A DNA stretch of 64,000 bases from Alkalibacterium sp. MB6 (GTDB lineage Bacteria > Bacillota > Bacilli > Lactobacillales > Carnobacteriaceae_A). This document shows positions 46,425 to 55,980 of this stretch, piece after piece; the first letter of the stretch is position 1; each line of letters begins with the position of its first letter. The notes under the pieces are model-generated. The model had not been told where the DNA came from and searched no databases. It saw nothing but the letters and a program-made list of their open reading frames with translations. The translations under genes were made by a program, and so were the position numbers. The stretch lies in contig NZ_PREX01000005.1 in assembly GCF_009935905.1 (NCBI RefSeq), positions 29,542 to 93,541 on the forward strand, given 5' to 3'.

Positions 46425-46988
46425 TTAGTCGTTCGGGTTAACTTTTAACGATGCATCGCTTTCGTTTTCAACCTTGTCTGTGTCGACTTTAAAGTCGTCG
46501 TTATTTGACAAGTAATTGTCATGAAGAGCTTCGTCAATTTGGTCTTTTGGAATAACTTGATCTTGATCAGGTTCAAGATCAGTTCCTTTGACGTTACCAA
46601 CTGTTTCATCTGCATAAACAGCGTGGCTAGCTGTAGCGGCATCGACTGATTGTGTCGCTGCTGGGTCATCCACTACAGTCGTTCCTTGACGTTCAGCTTC
46701 GCTTAAAGCTAAGTCTCTTTCAATTTCTTCAATGGTCTGGCTTAATTTTGCTTGCTTAGCATCCAATTTCGCTTGTTCAGACTCTAATTCTCTTTCAGCT
46801 TCCATATAAGATGCTTTGAAATCATCAACGAGTTCGTGTGCTTTTTCTCCACCCGTTTCTTTCAGTTTGACAGCTTCTTGTTTTAAATCTGATCTAAACT
46901 CTTTACCTGTTTTCTTTGTTAGTAATAAAGCGGTAAAAGCTGATGCGGCACTCATTAATACGGCTTTGGTTAAACTTACTTTTGGCAT
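46425..46988 (-). CDS. YtxH-like membrane-anchored coiled-coil protein
   Basis: 187 residues from the ATG at 46988, which follows AGGTAGG; the open frame extends seven codons upstream without a better signal. An N-terminal hydrophobic segment (LTKAVLMSAASAFTALLLT) with the YtxH-type GKEFRSDLKQEA following, a coiled coil at about 55-110 and an acidic, low-complexity C-terminal half. YtxH proteins are envelope or stress proteins of unknown mechanism. It pairs with the DUF948 protein gene 66 bases upstream, as ytxG-ytxH do in Bacillus. Confidence 0.75.
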   Translation of the reverse strand: MPKVSLTKAVLMSAASAFTALLLTKKTGKEFRSDLKQEAVKLKETGGEKAHELVDDFKASYMEAERELESEQAKLDAKQAKLSQTIEEIERDLALSEAERQGTTVVDDPAATQSVDAATASHAVYADETVGNVKGTDLEPDQDQVIPKDQIDEALHDNYLSNNDDFKVDTDKVENESDASLKVNPND

Positions 46989-47054
46989 AATGTTTTTCCT
47001 ACCTTTCATATACGTACTGTTTTAATAGTTGCTATAAATCTATTAGGGACTTCT

Positions 47055-47501
47055 TTAGTGCGTTTGATAACGGCGTTTTTGCTTCTCAACTGTTTTTTGA
47101 ACAGCTAACTTAAAGGTCTTAGCTAAACGCGGTCCGTCAGTCTTGATTTCAGTATAAGCATTTTGGGCAATCCCTTTAGAATACTCTCCACTGTGTTCTT
47201 TAAGGGTATTCAGAGACTCTGAAAAGTTTGATGCATAGGCGGTAAATTCATCCATCCGTTGCATTTTCATTTCTGCTACTGATTTAATATAGTCTACACG
47301 AGCCATAATACTTTCGACGCGGTCTTGAATCACTTCACCTTCGTGGGTGAAATGCTTGACGTGTCCGTCGACAGTTTTTTGCGTATCTTTAATATTCTCT
47401 AGTGTAGGCTTCATCTTTTTCATAGCATAAAAGCCTGCACCAACTAAGATGATGAGCGAAACGCCCAAAATAATAAGAGAAATGATGTAGCCTGTTTCCA
47501 T
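47055..47501 (-). CDS. DUF948 (YtxG-like) membrane protein
   Basis: 148 residues with one N-terminal membrane helix (ISLIILGVSLIILVGAGFYAM) and a long helical cytoplasmic domain with the DUF948 pattern (MKPTLENIKDTQKTVDGHVKHFT). Related proteins are general stress or cell-shape proteins without a defined activity. First gene of a likely two-gene leftward operon with the YtxH-like gene. Confidence 0.8.
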   Translation of the reverse strand: METGYIISLIILGVSLIILVGAGFYAMKKMKPTLENIKDTQKTVDGHVKHFTHEGEVIQDRVESIMARVDYIKSVAEMKMQRMDEFTAYASNFSESLNTLKEHSGEYSKGIAQNAYTEIKTDGPRLAKTFKLAVQKTVEKQKRRYQTH

Positions 47502-47672
47502 ACTGTCCCTCCTTTTGTTATCTTAACTATTTTCTTGCAGTCTATAACAATAGAATACCACGAAGAGCCTAAAGCACCAACCAAAACGCAATGCCGAAAC
47601 ATATTGCTTGAAACGGCTTTACTTGTTAGAATAATAGCAAACTAGATGGTTTATGTAAAAAAGGAGATTTTT

Positions 47673-48194
47673 ATGACAAATCAATCGAACGAAGCCGGAG
47701 ACTACCATCCGAATTCGCAACAACTGCCAACCAGTATAACCTTAACAGCAGTCACAAACGGTGACATTATACCTATCGAATCTGTGCCAGACACCTTGTT
47801 TTCTCAAAAGATGATAGGGAACGGGTTTGCGATAATGCCAACATCTGACGTTGTCTATGCACCAGGCAGTGGGAGACTGGTTGAAATAGCTGATACGAAA
47901 CATGCTTACTATATAGAAACAAAGGAACACATAAAGGTACTTATCCATATCGGAATTGATACAGTCTTAATGAATGGAGAAGGCTTCAGTACATCGGTTC
48001 ACCGTCATATGTACATAAAAGAAGGACAGGAATTGGCAAGGTTTGATAGGCAGCTCATTTTGGACAAAGGTTTCAAGCCGGTTATTCCCGTTATTGTCTT
48101 TGATCATCAAGCAATCAAATCCATGGAGGTTTTACCCGCTAAACAAGCGATAGCTGGTGAAACACCCGCTTTAATTCTAACCATTGTTCAATAA
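47673..48194 (+). CDS. crr: PTS glucose-type EIIA domain protein
   Basis: 173 residues from the ATG at 47673, placed after AAAAAAGGAG; an upstream in-frame ATG at 47646 is less likely. It is a single EIIA-Glc (Crr) domain with both conserved histidines: TKHAYYIET and the phosphorylated one in LIHIGIDTVLMNGEGF. About 20 polar residues precede the domain. It receives phosphate from HPr and could serve EIIBC proteins lacking their own EIIA, such as TreP at 16760-18214. It is a stand-alone gene with no other PTS genes beside it. Confidence 0.9.
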   Translation: MTNQSNEAGDYHPNSQQLPTSITLTAVTNGDIIPIESVPDTLFSQKMIGNGFAIMPTSDVVYAPGSGRLVEIADTKHAYYIETKEHIKVLIHIGIDTVLMNGEGFSTSVHRHMYIKEGQELARFDRQLILDKGFKPVIPVIVFDHQAIKSMEVLPAKQAIAGETPALILTIVQ

Positions 48195-48239
48195 GTGGCT
48201 AAAAAGTGAAGCCCTTTCAAAAAGAAAGGCGATGTCAAA

Positions 48240-48268
48240 TTGCTCACGTCTCTCAGGTGCGGTATAAT
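48240..48268 (+). promoter_or_regulatory. Promoter of the walRKHIJ operon
   Basis: -35 TTGCTC (48240-48245), 17-base spacer and perfect -10 TATAAT (48263-48268). Confidence 0.7.
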
Positions 48269-48327
48269 CAGAGGGTACCGATAGAAAATGACTAGATAAT
48301 ATAAAAAAGTTCTGAGGAGGACTATCT

Positions 48328-49041
48328 TTGAAAAAGATATTAGTTGTAGATGATGAAAAGCCGATTTCAGATATAGTAAAATTTAATTTAGAAAAAGAAG
48401 GCTTTGAGGTGGTAACTGCCTATGATGGTGAAGAAGCCCTTCAAAAAGTAGAAGAAGAAAATCCAGATTTAATTGTTTTAGATTTAATGTTGCCAAAAAT
48501 GGATGGGCTAGAAGTTTGCCGTGAAGTACGTAAAACAAGAGATACACCAATTATTATGGTAACAGCAAAAGATCAGGAAATTGATAAAGTATTAGGACTT
48601 GAATTAGGCGCGGATGATTATGTAACGAAACCATTCTCCAATAGAGAACTCGTTGCTCGCGTGAAAGCCAATGTGAGAAGACAAGCCTCAGTACAAAATG
48701 CTGAGCCGGCTAAAGAAGTGACCAATGATATTGAAGTGGGCGACTTAATTGTTCACCCAGATGCTTATATTGTATCCAAACGTGGGGAAACCATTGAACT
48801 GACTCACCGTGAGTTTGAATTGCTGCATTATTTAGCCAGACACATTGGACAAGTCATGACTCGAGAGCATTTATTAGAAACCGTTTGGGGTTATGATTAT
48901 TTCGGAGATGTGAGAACGGTCGATGTAACGGTTAGACGTTTACGCGAAAAAATTGAAGACAGTCCAAGTCACCCGAATTTCTTAGTCACTAGACGAGGAG
49001 TAGGCTATTATTTGAGAAGCCCTGAACAACAGGAGAAGTAA
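48328..49041 (+). CDS. walR: Essential response regulator WalR (YycF)
   Basis: 237 residues from a TTG start after GAGGAGG. The receiver domain has ILVVDDEKP, phospho-acceptor Asp in [13 protein letters not shown] near 53 and YVTKPFSN; the OmpR-type winged helix ends [15 protein letters not shown]...[10 protein letters not shown], the WalR signature. It controls cell wall hydrolase and envelope genes. It starts the complete walR-walK-walH-walI-walJ operon, which secures the name. Confidence 0.97.
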   Translation: MKKILVVDDEKPISDIVKFNLEKEGFEVVTAYDGEEALQKVEEENPDLIVLDLMLPKMDGLEVCREVRKTRDTPIIMVTAKDQEIDKVLGLELGADDYVTKPFSNRELVARVKANVRRQASVQNAEPAKEVTNDIEVGDLIVHPDAYIVSKRGETIELTHREFELLHYLARHIGQVMTREHLLETVWGYDYFGDVRTVDVTVRRLREKIEDSPSHPNFLVTRRGVGYYLRSPEQQEK

Positions 49042-49047
49042 GGATTT

Positions 49048-50910
49048 ATGAAGAAAAAAATACGTTTCCACCAGTCCATCAATACGAAAATCGTATTTGT
49101 GATCGTCTTATTACTCGTGTTCGCCCTGCAGCTAATCGGGGCGAATTTTATTACTCAGATTGAACGGCAGTTGGTAGTGAATTTCCAAGAAGACCGACAA
49201 GTTCAGATGAGTTTTTTGGAAAGCACCTTGATGCCTTATTTAGAAGCCGAAGCTAATGGAGAAGAAAGTGAAGTGGATGCTGCTCAGGAAATAAACAGCC
49301 TGATTGCTGACTTTTCCGGCAATGGCATTACCGAACTCCAAGTGGTCAACGAAGATTTAGTGGTCATTGGAAATAGCGACAGTACGCAGCAGTCTGTGAT
49401 TGGTCAATTATCAGGAGATCAAGATTTAAGGCAAGCCCAACTGACTGAAGTGACGGTTCCTAGGCAAGTCATCGATCCATTGACTGGAGACAGACGATGG
49501 AAAATTGTCGAGCCTGTGTTTTCGACTATTCAAGAGGGCCAATTCATCGGTGCTATTTTAATGAAGAGTAATATCGAGGCCGTGTATGCTCAAGTATCTC
49601 AAATCACCATAATCTTCTTGCAATCCAGTGGAGTAGCGATTATATTATCTCTGTTTTTGGCAAATATGGTTTCTAGAGCGTTGACCAAACCCATTAAAGA
49701 GATGCAAATACAGACCCGCCAAATTGCCGACGGCGACTATTCAGGTACATTAAAAGTGTATGGTGAAGATGAGTTGGGTCAGTTGGCCAGTTTAATTAAC
49801 GATTTGTCAGATGATGTAGCTGAGGCACAAGAGTCCATCGATGCCGAGCGCAGACGATTAGACAGTGTCTTGACGCATATGACGGATGGGGTTATTGCAA
49901 CGGACCGTCGCGGTAAAATTATTATTATTAATGAGATGGCCCAATCGATGATGGGGATAGATCAAGATGATGCCCTCGGCCAGAATTTACTCTCTATACT
50001 AAAAGTAGACGAAGACGTGACATTACGAACGATTTTAGAAAAACAAGATGACATGATGTTAAATGGCCAAGAAGACGGCGTGCCTATTGTCATCAGAGCC
50101 TCATTCTCATTGATCCAACGGGAATCAGGTTTCATCAGCGGTATCGTTTGTGTGCTTCACGATGTCACCGAGCAAGAACGTATCGACGAAGAGCGTAAGC
50201 AATTTGTATCGAACGTCTCTCATGAACTGAGAACACCCCTGACGAGTATGCGCAGTTACATTGAAGCATTGGCCGATGGTGCTTGGGAAGATCCTGAATT
50301 GGCCCCTCGTTTCCTTGAGGTGACTCAAAAAGAGACCGACCGTATGATTCGAATGATTCAAGACTTGCTGCACTTATCGCGTATTGACGCAGGTAAGAGT
50401 ATATTAGACCTTGAAATAGTCAATATGACTGAAATGGTTGACCACGTGTTGAACCGATTCGAGATGCTGATTCATTCTACAGAGTACGAAAGGAAGAATT
50501 ATCAAATTAAAAAAGAATTACTAAAAGAAGCTGTTTTCGTTGAAGTGGATCCCGACCGACTCCTACAAGTAATGGATAATATCATGAATAATGCTATTAA
50601 ATATTCTCCAGACGGAGGAACAATTACCGGTAGGATGCAAATCAGACAACAGGATGTCCTTGTTAGTATAACGGACGAAGGTATGGGCATTCCCCAAGCG
50701 GATCTACCTAAAATATTCTCTCGCTTTTACCGAGTTGACCGAGCACGTTCACGCGCTATGGGCGGAAGTGGCCTAGGCTTAGCGATTTCTAAAGAAGTGA
50801 TTGAGCAACATGGTGGTAAAATATGGGCGGAAAGCAGGGAAGGAAAAGGAACAACATTTAATGTACTGCTTCCTTATGTACCGTTTGATGAGGAGGATGA
50901 ATGGGAATGA
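49048..50910 (+). CDS. walK: Sensor histidine kinase WalK (YycG)
   Basis: 620 residues. Two membrane segments (about 12-33 and 185-205) enclose an extracytoplasmic Cache-like domain of about 150 residues; HAMP, PAS (MTDGVIATDRRGKIIIINEMA), HisKA (QFVSNVSHELRTPLTSM) and HATPase_c (NNAIKYSPDGG, DEGMGIP, GGSGLGLAIS) follow. Its last bases overlap the walH start. It senses cell wall state at the division site and phosphorylates WalR. Confidence 0.97.
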   Translation: MKKKIRFHQSINTKIVFVIVLLLVFALQLIGANFITQIERQLVVNFQEDRQVQMSFLESTLMPYLEAEANGEESEVDAAQEINSLIADFSGNGITELQVVNEDLVVIGNSDSTQQSVIGQLSGDQDLRQAQLTEVTVPRQVIDPLTGDRRWKIVEPVFSTIQEGQFIGAILMKSNIEAVYAQVSQITIIFLQSSGVAIILSLFLANMVSRALTKPIKEMQIQTRQIADGDYSGTLKVYGEDELGQLASLINDLSDDVAEAQESIDAERRRLDSVLTHMTDGVIATDRRGKIIIINEMAQSMMGIDQDDALGQNLLSILKVDEDVTLRTILEKQDDMMLNGQEDGVPIVIRASFSLIQRESGFISGIVCVLHDVTEQERIDEERKQFVSNVSHELRTPLTSMRSYIEALADGAWEDPELAPRFLEVTQKETDRMIRMIQDLLHLSRIDAGKSILDLEIVNMTEMVDHVLNRFEMLIHSTEYERKNYQIKKELLKEAVFVEVDPDRLLQVMDNIMNNAIKYSPDGGTITGRMQIRQQDVLVSITDEGMGIPQADLPKIFSRFYRVDRARSRAMGGSGLGLAISKEVIEQHGGKIWAESREGKGTTFNVLLPYVPFDEEDEWE

Positions 50911-52223
50911 ACTGGTCTAAAATAAGACAAATCTTGCTGACGTTTTTGATTGTCTTAAGTCTATTTTTAAGCTTTCGATTATGGACAGCAGGCGGACAGT
51001 TGAGGGAACCGACTACCTCAAGAACTCCTACAGTCACTGCATCTCTTGCAGACAGAACGGTGGCAGAAGTTTTTTCACCGTATCAAATCATATGGCACCG
51101 TAATACACTTAACCGCACACTTGAAGCGAATACCTACTACATGAGTGATTGGTTAACAGAACAAGTTGAGACCATGTCTTTTGGAGAGATTCAAACACCC
51201 AGAAGAATCAGTGCCGATGACTACCAAGCCTTTATCAGTACGGAAAGTTGGATTGAATTTATCTTTGATGCGCCAGTTCCTTTTGGTCTATTTGATAGAG
51301 CTTTTGATAATTTGCCGACAGATTACTACAATCGTACTTTTACTCGATTTTTTATCAATACAGAGAACCCTACGCAATTAGGCTTTTACGATTCTCGAGA
51401 CGAATTGTTATACGACGTGGATGATTCCAACTTTACACAAGATAGTTTATATGAGCTATTGTATTCCCCTAACAATGAGTTTACCGAAGTCGAACCAATC
51501 AGACTAGGGGATAGTTTCATTTATTTACCAATTAATGAAGTGGAAGTCGCTTATCATGATTACCTTGTCGAACGATTACCGAACAACTTGTATGTCCTGC
51601 ATTTTTTCTCAGATACCTCTGAGGTGGATGGAAGGCGAACGGGCCAAACGATGCGTTACATTGACTTGACAACGGAAGTCAGAATTAATGATGTGATTGA
51701 TACATTAACGTATATTAGACAGCGAGCAGATATGGGACAAATGACGTTTAGCGATCGCTTGATGAGCAGTTTTCAAGAATTGAGGCAAATTGAGAACTGG
51801 ACAGAAACGGTTCGTTATCAAACCTATGCTCCAGAAACTCATGAAGTGACGTTCCAACGGTATATCCAAGGCTATCCCGTCTTTAGTGCCCAACAATTGG
51901 AATCCACCGTTTTGATGACCGTCGTGGAAAGTGGCTTGACTAACTTGAGGTTACCTTTAAGGGTGGTTCAAACTCCCATTAATTTGAGCGGAGAGACGAC
52001 GAAGACATTAATCAGTGGAAGAGATGTTGTCAGCTTGCTGGAAGACACCGATCAAGGAACCGACATTATTCAAGACATCCGCATCGGTTTAACGTGGATT
52101 GAAAGTGAAGAAGATGACCGGGTTGTCCATTTTGAACCGGACTGGTACGTGCAAACGCAAAATACCTGGTTTGAATTGGACCGATATATCGAGTTACAGG
52201 AGGAATCAATCAATGGATTTTAA
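50901..52223 (+). CDS. walH: WalK regulatory protein WalH (YycH)
   Basis: 440 residues with one N-terminal membrane helix (ILLTFLIVLSLFLSFRLW) and a large extracytoplasmic domain, the YycH pattern. It starts inside the last codons of walK with GAGGAGG as ribosome site, and overlaps walI by 11 bases. WalH and WalI bind WalK in the membrane and tune its activity (inhibiting in Bacillus, activating in Staphylococcus). Sequence conservation is low, so the call rests on topology and operon position. Confidence 0.9.
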   Translation: MGMNWSKIRQILLTFLIVLSLFLSFRLWTAGGQLREPTTSRTPTVTASLADRTVAEVFSPYQIIWHRNTLNRTLEANTYYMSDWLTEQVETMSFGEIQTPRRISADDYQAFISTESWIEFIFDAPVPFGLFDRAFDNLPTDYYNRTFTRFFINTENPTQLGFYDSRDELLYDVDDSNFTQDSLYELLYSPNNEFTEVEPIRLGDSFIYLPINEVEVAYHDYLVERLPNNLYVLHFFSDTSEVDGRRTGQTMRYIDLTTEVRINDVIDTLTYIRQRADMGQMTFSDRLMSSFQELRQIENWTETVRYQTYAPETHEVTFQRYIQGYPVFSAQQLESTVLMTVVESGLTNLRLPLRVVQTPINLSGETTKTLISGRDVVSLLEDTDQGTDIIQDIRIGLTWIESEEDDRVVHFEPDWYVQTQNTWFELDRYIELQEESINGF

Positions 52224-53058
52224 AAAAGTTGAAACGATTTTTTTGATTACCTTTCTGTTCTTAAATGTTTACCTATTAATTAGCTACATTAACCGACACG
52301 ATATTCAACAAGCCTCCACTGCCCCTGGGCAAGTCAACTTAATTAGGGAAATGGAACAAATTGGAATCGAGCTTCCTGTATTTTCAGATGAGGAAGAAGA
52401 TGTTTTTTATATCCAGGCCGATACCCATCAGTTATTGGAAGAAAACATTGATCAATTAGAAAATCAAGCAGGCTCCATTGCTCAAGACGGGTCATTGTAT
52501 ACGAGTATTTTATCTGATCCTATAGTCTTAGAGGGCAACCCTGAAGACGGCTTTACATCGGATGATATAGCGGCTTTAAACAGTTTTGTTAATAGTAATG
52601 CTGTCTTGTTTGGTGAAGATTACAGTTTCTTAAGATACGATCAATCTCAAAGCCGCTTTATTTATGCCCATATTGCTCAGGGGCTACCTATAGCTGATGG
52701 AACATCCGAAATTTCTTTATTTTATGGAAGTGATGGCAATATTATCTCTTACCAGCAGACCTATGCCGGCCCGGTGACGGCTCAAGGATCATCCCAAAGT
52801 ATTATAACGGACCGTCAGGCGATTGAAGAGCTCTTTAGGAATCACATGATTAGTTCGAATTCTGTTATCTCCCAACCGATTTTAACTTATCACCGCACCC
52901 TTCATTTGGAGGACTTAAGTATGTACGGGCCAGTCTGGTATATTCCTGTCAATGATGGCAGTGGTGAACGCATCTTAAGAGTCGATGCCTTTGAAGGCAC
53001 AGTCGTCTCGGAACCCTCAACTCCTGAGCCTCCTTCAGACCCCGATGATGATGAATAG
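52213..53058 (+). CDS. walI: WalK regulatory protein WalI (YycI)
   Basis: 281 residues from the ATG at 52213, preceded by CAGGAGGAA; the longer open frame upstream lies inside walH. It has an N-terminal membrane helix (VETIFLITFLFLNVYLLISY) and an extracytoplasmic YycI domain with HIAQGLPIADG near 160, and an acidic Pro-rich end (TPEPPSDPDDDE). It acts with WalH on WalK. Confidence 0.9.
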   Translation: MDFKKVETIFLITFLFLNVYLLISYINRHDIQQASTAPGQVNLIREMEQIGIELPVFSDEEEDVFYIQADTHQLLEENIDQLENQAGSIAQDGSLYTSILSDPIVLEGNPEDGFTSDDIAALNSFVNSNAVLFGEDYSFLRYDQSQSRFIYAHIAQGLPIADGTSEISLFYGSDGNIISYQQTYAGPVTAQGSSQSIITDRQAIEELFRNHMISSNSVISQPILTYHRTLHLEDLSMYGPVWYIPVNDGSGERILRVDAFEGTVVSEPSTPEPPSDPDDDE

Positions 53059-53176
53059 GCTGAAGTGGATTTAGTTAAGACAAGTTTATGACGATGCATT
53101 GCTAACACCTTGCTTAAGTACAAAGAATTGGTGTAATATGGACGAGGAGATTGTGCATGGAAAGGGATCGTTTGAG

Positions 53177-53986
53177 ATGCAGATACAAGATTCAGGATTA
53201 CGAGTGAGCGTACTAGCTAGTGGCAGCACGGGAAACATCACTTATGTTGAGTCCGATCAAGTAAAATTACTAGTAGATTGTGGGTTCAGTGGTAAAAAAG
53301 CTATCGAACTCCTCAGTAAAATTGATCGAAAACCAGAAGATTTGGATGCCATTTTGGTCACCCATGAACACAGTGACCATATTAAAGGCGTAGGAATTTT
53401 GGCTCGTAAATACGGTTTAGATGTCTATGCTAATGAAAAAACGTGGCAGGCAATGGAACCAAAACTGGGTAAATTGAAAACTGAACAGAAAGTTCACTTT
53501 TCAAAAGAAAAAACACTCACCCTTGGGGACATCGACATTTCAAGTTTTGGGGTATCACACGATGCGATCGACCCACAGTTTTATACCTTCCAAAAAAACA
53601 ACAAACGTTTTGTCATGTTAACTGATACCGGCTACGTCAGTGACCGGATGAGAGGTTACGTTAAAGATGCCGAGGCCTACTTATTTGAAAGCAACCATGA
53701 TTTAAGTATGCTCCGTATGGGGCGTTACCCATGGTCACTTAAGCAGCGTATCCTTGGGGACAAAGGCCATTTATCCAATGAAGACGGTGCTTTAGCGTTA
53801 GCAGAAATTATTGGAGACAAGACCAAACGCGTCTATCTTGGTCACTTGAGTAAAGAAAACAATGTAAAAGAGATTGCCCGTTCAACCGTCGAAGATATAC
53901 TCATCAGAAAAGAAACAGGTGTCAATGAAACATTCCATTTATTTGATACCGATCCGGAAGAACCGTGCGGACTATTCTCATTATAA
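53177..53986 (+). CDS. walJ: Metallo-beta-lactamase-fold protein WalJ (YycJ)
   Basis: 269 residues from the ATG at 53177, which follows AAAGGG and gives the usual family start (GLRVSVLASGSTGN). Open frame continues 26 codons upstream, so the start is moderately sure. The zinc motif VTHEHSDH near 64 and further ligands in TDTGYVSD and YLGHLSKENN show an MBL nuclease fold. WalJ is linked to coordinating replication and cell division or DNA repair. It closes the wal operon and is followed by a terminator. Confidence 0.92.
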   Translation: MQIQDSGLRVSVLASGSTGNITYVESDQVKLLVDCGFSGKKAIELLSKIDRKPEDLDAILVTHEHSDHIKGVGILARKYGLDVYANEKTWQAMEPKLGKLKTEQKVHFSKEKTLTLGDIDISSFGVSHDAIDPQFYTFQKNNKRFVMLTDTGYVSDRMRGYVKDAEAYLFESNHDLSMLRMGRYPWSLKQRILGDKGHLSNEDGALALAEIIGDKTKRVYLGHLSKENNVKEIARSTVEDILIRKETGVNETFHLFDTDPEEPCGLFSL

Positions 53987-53990
53987 AATA

Positions 53991-54040
53991 AAGCTCCTTC
54001 TTTATTTCAACTTGACTAGAGGCATTGAAGGGCTTTTTTT
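53991..54040 (+). terminator. Terminator of the wal operon
   Basis: AAGCTCCTTC pairs with GAAGGGCTT (one bulge), followed by six T; htrA is thus transcribed from its own promoter. Confidence 0.75.
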
Positions 54041-54212
54041 ACTTGGAAATTATGAAAGAAATGATGAAAAAGCCGTCATATTACGACTAAAAGATGAATT
54101 ATGTTACACTACTATCATAGAATCTATAGAAAAAAATCATAGCTTGTCCATACTATTCACCTATATTAAGTGTAAACTTAATACGAATCACTAATGACTG
54201 GAGGAAATAAAT

Positions 54213-55403
54213 GTGAATAAAACAATTTGGAAATCAACTGTCACACTCGGATTAGCTGCATCGATACTCGTAGGCTGTGCCGACACGACGGAAACAAACG
54301 AACCCGATACAGAAGTTGATGAAACAGGTTCAGTGGATGATGAAGGGAACGTCACCGTCTCAGAAATGAGAGTCGATGTCTCATCTGGTATCACCGATGC
54401 TGTCGACATCGTAGATGAAGCGGTCGTTTCTATATTAAATTTACAGCAAATGGAACAAAATCCTTTTGGTTGGTATGGTGGAGCACAAAACCCCGAAGAT
54501 GAAGAGGATTTACTGCAAGCTGGTACTGGAAGTGGTGCTGTTTATAAAATCGACGGCGACACAGCATACGTCTTTACTAATAATCACGTTATTGAAGGGT
54601 CTGACGCTGTAGAAGTCATGTTTAAAGATGGCACACGTGTGACGGCTACCTTACTCGGAGCAGACGTTTGGACAGACTTAGCTGTCTTGTCTATCGATGC
54701 TAGCGATGTCACTGCAGTAGCTGAATTTGGCGATTCAGATAATTTAACGGTTGGTGAACCGGCTATTGCGATTGGCTCACCTTTAGGCACGAACTTCGCC
54801 ACATCAGTTACATCCGGTATCATCTCAGCTGTTGAGCGTACCGTACCAGTTGACACGAATATGGATGGCGAATTGGATTGGGAGATGACTGCAATTCAAA
54901 CAGATGCAGCTATTAACCCAGGAAACTCTGGTGGACCACTCGTTAATATAGCAGGACAAGTGATTGGTATCAACTCTATGAAAATCTCGTCTTCAGTTAT
55001 AGAAGGGATGGGCTTTGCCATTCCGAGTAATGATGCCATTGATATTATCAATCAATTGGAACAAACGGGAGAAGTGGTGCGACCTGTATTAGGTGTTGCA
55101 ATGGTGGATGTCTCCATGATTTCATACCAACAGCAACAAGCTATTTTGAACTTGCCTGAAGAGGTAAGAGAAGGGGTCGTTATTGCGGAAGTCTCTGAAG
55201 GTAGTGCCGCAGATGAAGCAGGTTTACAAGCCAATGATGTCTTAGTGTCCTTTAACGGTGTAGACATTGCAAACGGTATTGAGTTGAGACAAGAGATTTA
55301 CAATACAGAAATCGGACAAGAAGTTGAAGTTGAATTCTACCGCGATGGCGAGTTGCAGTCAGCCACATTGACCATGAGAACAACAGAAGAACCGATGATT
55401 TAA
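54213..55403 (+). CDS. htrA: HtrA-family serine protease, predicted lipoprotein
   Basis: 396 residues from a GTG start eight bases after GGAGG. The N terminus has a lipobox LVGC after a short hydrophobic stretch, followed by an acidic linker, rather than the plain membrane anchor usual in Gram-positive HtrA. The trypsin-like domain has the triad in TNNHVIEG (His), TDLAVLSID (Asp) and NPGNSGGPL (Ser); one PDZ domain covers about 290-390. It degrades or refolds misfolded secreted proteins at the outer membrane face. It follows walJ as in other Firmicutes. Confidence 0.95.
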   Translation: MNKTIWKSTVTLGLAASILVGCADTTETNEPDTEVDETGSVDDEGNVTVSEMRVDVSSGITDAVDIVDEAVVSILNLQQMEQNPFGWYGGAQNPEDEEDLLQAGTGSGAVYKIDGDTAYVFTNNHVIEGSDAVEVMFKDGTRVTATLLGADVWTDLAVLSIDASDVTAVAEFGDSDNLTVGEPAIAIGSPLGTNFATSVTSGIISAVERTVPVDTNMDGELDWEMTAIQTDAAINPGNSGGPLVNIAGQVIGINSMKISSSVIEGMGFAIPSNDAIDIINQLEQTGEVVRPVLGVAMVDVSMISYQQQQAILNLPEEVREGVVIAEVSEGSAADEAGLQANDVLVSFNGVDIANGIELRQEIYNTEIGQEVEVEFYRDGELQSATLTMRTTEEPMI

Positions 55404-55422
55404 ACACAATAGAAAATAGACC

Positions 55423-55460
55423 AAGCCCAGATCGCTTTATTGCCGAATCTGGGCTTTTTT
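55423..55460 (+). terminator. Terminator of htrA
   Basis: AAGCCCAGAT and ATCTGGGCTT form a perfect stem followed by six T. Confidence 0.92.
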
Positions 55461-55489
55461 GCTTATCAAAACGAACCGGCTTAAATAAG

Positions 55490-55913
55490 TTATCAACAGA
55501 CTAAACGCACCTGAATAAAAAGGAGTAAAAAAGATGTTAACAGAATGTACAAGAGAGACTATTTAACGCTATAATTGAACTAAATAGTAGCTTTGGGGAT
55601 AAGTTTTAGGATAAGTCTGTTCGGATGTGGATGACTCGAAGAGGAATCCCGTTCTAGTGCGGTTTAGTTGAAAAAAGAATACACATCCTACAAACGGGTT
55701 GTGGATATCTTTTTATATAATGGTAAAAAGAACTCGAAAGAGCTTATGAAATCAGCATTTGTAGGATAAAATAGTTACACACATTTATTTTATTGTTGTG
55801 CATAACTATTTTTCTTAAACGAATCACTTTCATAACTAAATGAGAGAAAATGAGAAATAAAGGGAACAAGGCTGTGGATATGTGCATAACTTTTGTGGAT
55901 AACTGTGGAATAA
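55490..55913. other. DnaA-box cluster outside oriC
   Basis: Perfect or TTATNCACA-type boxes on the minus strand: TGTGCATAA at 55797-55805 and 55881-55889, and TGTGGATAA at 55894-55902. One-mismatch copies: 55490 (TTATCAACA), 55626, 55700 and 55873; a degenerate copy is at 55904. Four sites fall in 41 bases (55873-55913), all in one direction. No DnaA-trios were found. Likely a DnaA-titrating cluster (inference). Confidence 0.75.
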
Positions 55914-55927
55914 CTCTAAAAAAAGAA

Positions 55928-55960
55928 AGAGGTTCCTTATTATATCAATAAGAAACCTCT
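55928..55960 (-). terminator. Terminator of ohr
   Basis: AGAGGTT/AACCTCT and CTTAT/ATAAG arms; on the minus strand it is followed by a T-rich run. Confidence 0.8.
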
Positions 55961-55980
55961 GTGGGTAATGTGGACAAGTA

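Larger units (their letters stand above)
55404..55980. other. Gene-free gap with a DnaA-box cluster
   Basis: 577 bases between htrA and ohr. It holds two terminators and at least eight DnaA-box-like sites (see separate entry). A 10-codon frame with a ribosome site (AGGAG, ATG at 55534) is present but too short to call a gene. Confidence 0.75.

Noticed and set aside
55534..55566. 10-codon frame with a good ribosome site between htrA and ohr
   Set aside because: Too short and featureless to support as a gene; no terminator or partner links to it.
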